Shown piece after piece: positions 5,414-7,218 of a stretch of DNA of 7,218 bases (its first letter is position 1; every line of letters starts with the position of its first letter). The DNA comes from Desulfobacterales bacterium (GTDB lineage: Bacteria > Desulfobacterota > Desulfobacteria > Desulfobacterales > Desulfosalsimonadaceae): assembly GCA_029933295.1 (NCBI GenBank), contig JAOZOL010000123.1:1-7218 (forward strand), read 5' to 3'. The position numbers and the translations under genes were made by a program. The notes below the pieces were generated by a model, which worked only from the letters and a program-made list of their open reading frames with translations, had not been told where the DNA came from and did no database searches.

Positions 5414-6534
5414 AGTTTCAATTCAAGTTGCTGAAAATTTTTCTTCTTTGAAGTTGCGGCAGTGGCTGCTTTCGGGGATTTCCGACCTCCCGGTTCTTCG
5501 AAATATGTTACTTCAAAACACCCCTTTCCTGTTTTTTCAGCTGATTGAAGTAAATTAAACATCAGATTTTTTTCCTGATTCATTATCACAGGAAATCCGT
5601 AATGCCCATTGGTATGCTTGAAGGACTTTTTCGCCTGGATACGATCTTGAATAAACGCCTCATGCTGCTGGAGTCTTTCCCGGATACGATGATTGGCGAA
5701 ATCCACAATATTTTCCACCTGGGCCTCGATAATATCAGCAAAACTTTTATCAATCTCTATACCCACACTGTTTCTGCAGGCGGCCATGGCCGCAAGCATG
5801 GTGGTGCCCGTTCCCAGAAACGGGTCCAGCACGATATCTCCCTTTACGGAGTACATGTTGATCAGGCGGTAGGGCAATTCAAAAGGAAAGGCCCCGCTCC
5901 GTTTTCGGGTACTTTTATCTATCAACGCCTGACGAGCACCTTTCAAATCCATCCAGACATCCGAAAACCACTGGTTCCGTTCCTCCCAGAACAGGGCACT
6001 GCTCTGACGGTTGGCCCGGGCGCTCGGAAAATCGAATTCCCGTTTTCCGCCTTTTCGCAATATCAGGACATATTCATGTTCCAACGTCACATAGGCTCCC
6101 GCCGGAAGCACGCCTGAACCCATAAACTTGTTGGGCGCGTTGGTCTGTTTCCGCCAGATCACCGCCGGAAGCGGAGAAAGTCCCCGCTGCTGAAGGGCTG
6201 ATAAAATTCTGGCGTGATTCGGATACAGCATAAATTTATCATTTATGGTGCGAACCGCATCACCAATATTGATACAGGCAAACCCGCCGTTTTTTAATAC
6301 GCGAACCACCTCATCCCAGACACAATCCAGATCCTGATGCATCAGTTGAAATGCGGCTTCACCGTCATTTGCTTTAAGGGCTGCCCTGGTCTTGGGATTA
6401 TTTTTTGTAAACAGCTCATCCCACATCTGAATCATGGGGTATGGAGGAGAAGTGACAACCAGATCAATGCTGTCAGGTCTGACGGCTTTCATTTTTTTTG
6501 CATTTTGGAAAACTATTCTATGTTTTGTTTTCAT
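5410..6534 (-). CDS. beta-class DNA amino-methyltransferase, apparently solitary
   Basis: A 374-residue SAM-dependent DNA methyltransferase of the N6-adenine/N4-cytosine family (PF01555 type). Catalytic motif IV, TSPPYP (28-33), lies at the N-terminus and the SAM-binding motif I, DPFLGTGTT (237-245), near the C-terminus, which is the beta-class order. FPFELPYRLI (216-225) fits motif X and VGIEIDKSF (257-265) fits motif II. SPPY rather than DPPY favours N4-cytosine, though this does not fully decide the base. The middle carries PNKFMGSGVLPAGAYVTLEHEY (134-155), common to this subgroup. About 100 residues follow motif II, ending in a Lys/Ala-rich tail; the role of this extension is unknown. No restriction endonuclease gene is adjacent. 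The start at 6534 lies 18 nt after the LOG stop, with only a weak AAAGAA upstream. Its stop overlaps the spmAB start. Confidence 0.92.
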   Translation of the reverse strand: MKTKHRIVFQNAKKMKAVRPDSIDLVVTSPPYPMIQMWDELFTKNNPKTRAALKANDGEAAFQLMHQDLDCVWDEVVRVLKNGGFACINIGDAVRTINDKFMLYPNHARILSALQQRGLSPLPAVIWRKQTNAPNKFMGSGVLPAGAYVTLEHEYVLILRKGGKREFDFPSARANRQSSALFWEERNQWFSDVWMDLKGARQALIDKSTRKRSGAFPFELPYRLINMYSVKGDIVLDPFLGTGTTMLAAMAACRNSVGIEIDKSFADIIEAQVENIVDFANHRIRERLQQHEAFIQDRIQAKKSFKHTNGHYGFPVIMNQEKNLMFNLLQSAEKTGKGCFEVTYFEEPGGRKSPKAATAATSKKKNFQQLELKL

Positions 6535-6552
6535 AAGTTTGGGTTCTTTTTC

Positions 6553-7209
6553 TTACTCGACCAACGCGGCGACACCTTTAACAATCCGCAAAATCTCTTC
6601 CGGGTCATCGGTGATCTTTAAAATATCAAGATCATCTGCTGAAATCATCTTATCTTTCAGTAGTGTGGCTTTAATCCATTCAATCAGCCCCCCCCAGTAT
6701 TCGGAACCAAACAAAATGACCGGCAGGGGTTTCACCCGTTTGGTCTGGATCAGGGTTACGGCTTCAAAAAGTTCATCCATTGTGCCGAACCCGCCCGGCA
6801 TAATGACATATGCCATGGCATATTTCACAAACATTACTTTTCGGACAAAAAAATAGTTAAATTCAACTTTGATATTGGAATAGGGATTGGGTTTTTGTTC
6901 CATTGGAAGCACAATATTAAGACCGACTGATTTCCCATTTTTTTCAGCAGCCCCTTTATTGGCGGCCTCCATAATACCTCCACCCCCGCCGGTGATAATT
7001 GAAAAACCGTTCTCTACCAGCAGCCCTGAGAGTTCAACGGTTTTCTGATAATAAGGATCTTCCGGTTTCATTCTGGCAGATCCAAAAATGCTCACAGCCG
7101 GCCCCAGATCATGTAATTCCTCAACGCCTTCAACAAATTCTCCTATAATTCGAAAGATTCGCCAGGACTCGCTTAGCCCCATCTCATCAATAAGATATTG
7201 TTTCTCCAT
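6553..7209 (-). CDS. LOG-family (TIGR00730) nucleotide 5'-monophosphate phosphoribohydrolase-like protein
   Basis: A 218-residue Rossmann-fold protein of the LOG/TIGR00730 family, often mislabelled lysine decarboxylase. Characterised members cleave the base from cytokinin riboside or other nucleoside 5'-monophosphates, releasing ribose 5-phosphate. Visible motifs are SIFGSAR (40-46), TGGGGGIMEAANKGA (73-87), FFVRKVMFVKYAMAYV (120-135) and the signature PGGFGTMDE (138-146), with R123 and E146 the likely catalytic residues. It is cytoplasmic and probably oligomeric. The first 35 residues precede the core and are helical in character. The ATG at 7209 has AGGA 5 nt upstream, a good ribosome binding site, only just inside the window. 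It is the first visible gene of the minus-strand operon, with the methyltransferase 18 nt downstream. The true substrate in this organism cannot be read from sequence. Confidence 0.93.
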   Translation of the reverse strand: MEKQYLIDEMGLSESWRIFRIIGEFVEGVEELHDLGPAVSIFGSARMKPEDPYYQKTVELSGLLVENGFSIITGGGGGIMEAANKGAAEKNGKSVGLNIVLPMEQKPNPYSNIKVEFNYFFVRKVMFVKYAMAYVIMPGGFGTMDELFEAVTLIQTKRVKPLPVILFGSEYWGGLIEWIKATLLKDKMISADDLDILKITDDPEEILRIVKGVAALVE

Positions 7210-7218
7210 TATTTTCCT

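Noticed and set aside
5410..7209. A defence island made of the methyltransferase and its neighbours
   Set aside because: Neither the LOG-family enzyme nor the SpmA-SpmB fusion is a known or evident defence effector, and there are no mobile-element signs around them.

Overview
The window holds seven protein-coding genes that look chromosomal and mostly housekeeping. GC content is moderate (judged by eye, not counted). There is a Gram-negative style lipoprotein signal, a BioA of the proteobacterial type, and a fused SpmA-SpmB membrane protein of the kind found in non-sporulating bacteria. Together these suggest a Gram-negative bacterium, perhaps an anaerobic member of the Desulfobacterota. That assignment is an impression from gene style and composition, not a proof. 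I see no RNA gene, CRISPR array, insertion sequence, integrase or attachment site.

Layout. Bases 1-180 are a leader with a plausible sigma-70-like promoter (TTGACT-17-TATCCT) and a perfect TTGCAA-centred palindrome. This leader feeds a plus-strand lipoprotein of the alkylsulfatase branch of the metallo-beta-lactamase fold (181-1905). Its stop lies 4 nt from the stop of the convergent bioA gene (1910-3226, minus strand), an aminotransferase of biotin synthesis. BioA is divergent from a short plus-strand pair: an unrecognised 96-residue protein (3323-3613) and a four-helix membrane protein of the YvlD / 'phage holin 4_2' family (3669-4100). The 96-bp divergent spacer holds weak promoter candidates and a second TTGCAA-centred palindrome.

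The right half is a minus-strand run read from 7209 down to 4109: a LOG-family (TIGR00730) nucleotide phosphoribohydrolase, then a beta-class amino-DNA methyltransferase with an SPPY motif, then the SpmA-SpmB fusion. The first junction is 18 nt, and the second is a 4-nt ATGA overlap, so this is almost certainly one transcript whose promoter lies beyond the right edge. An A8G/CT8 inverted repeat covers the convergent junction between the holin-like gene and spmAB.

How they work together. Only the LOG-methyltransferase-spmAB run has strong evidence of co-expression, and its three products have no obvious shared pathway. The methyltransferase has no restriction endonuclease beside it and is probably solitary. 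BioA stands alone, without bioB, bioF or bioD in view. I do not see convincing evidence of a new defence or metabolic system. The points most worth a second look are the unlinked methyltransferase in a housekeeping operon, the Asp-for-Glu change in the sulfatase metal site, the unrecognised small protein without a visible ribosome binding site, and several small palindromes in the non-coding gaps.
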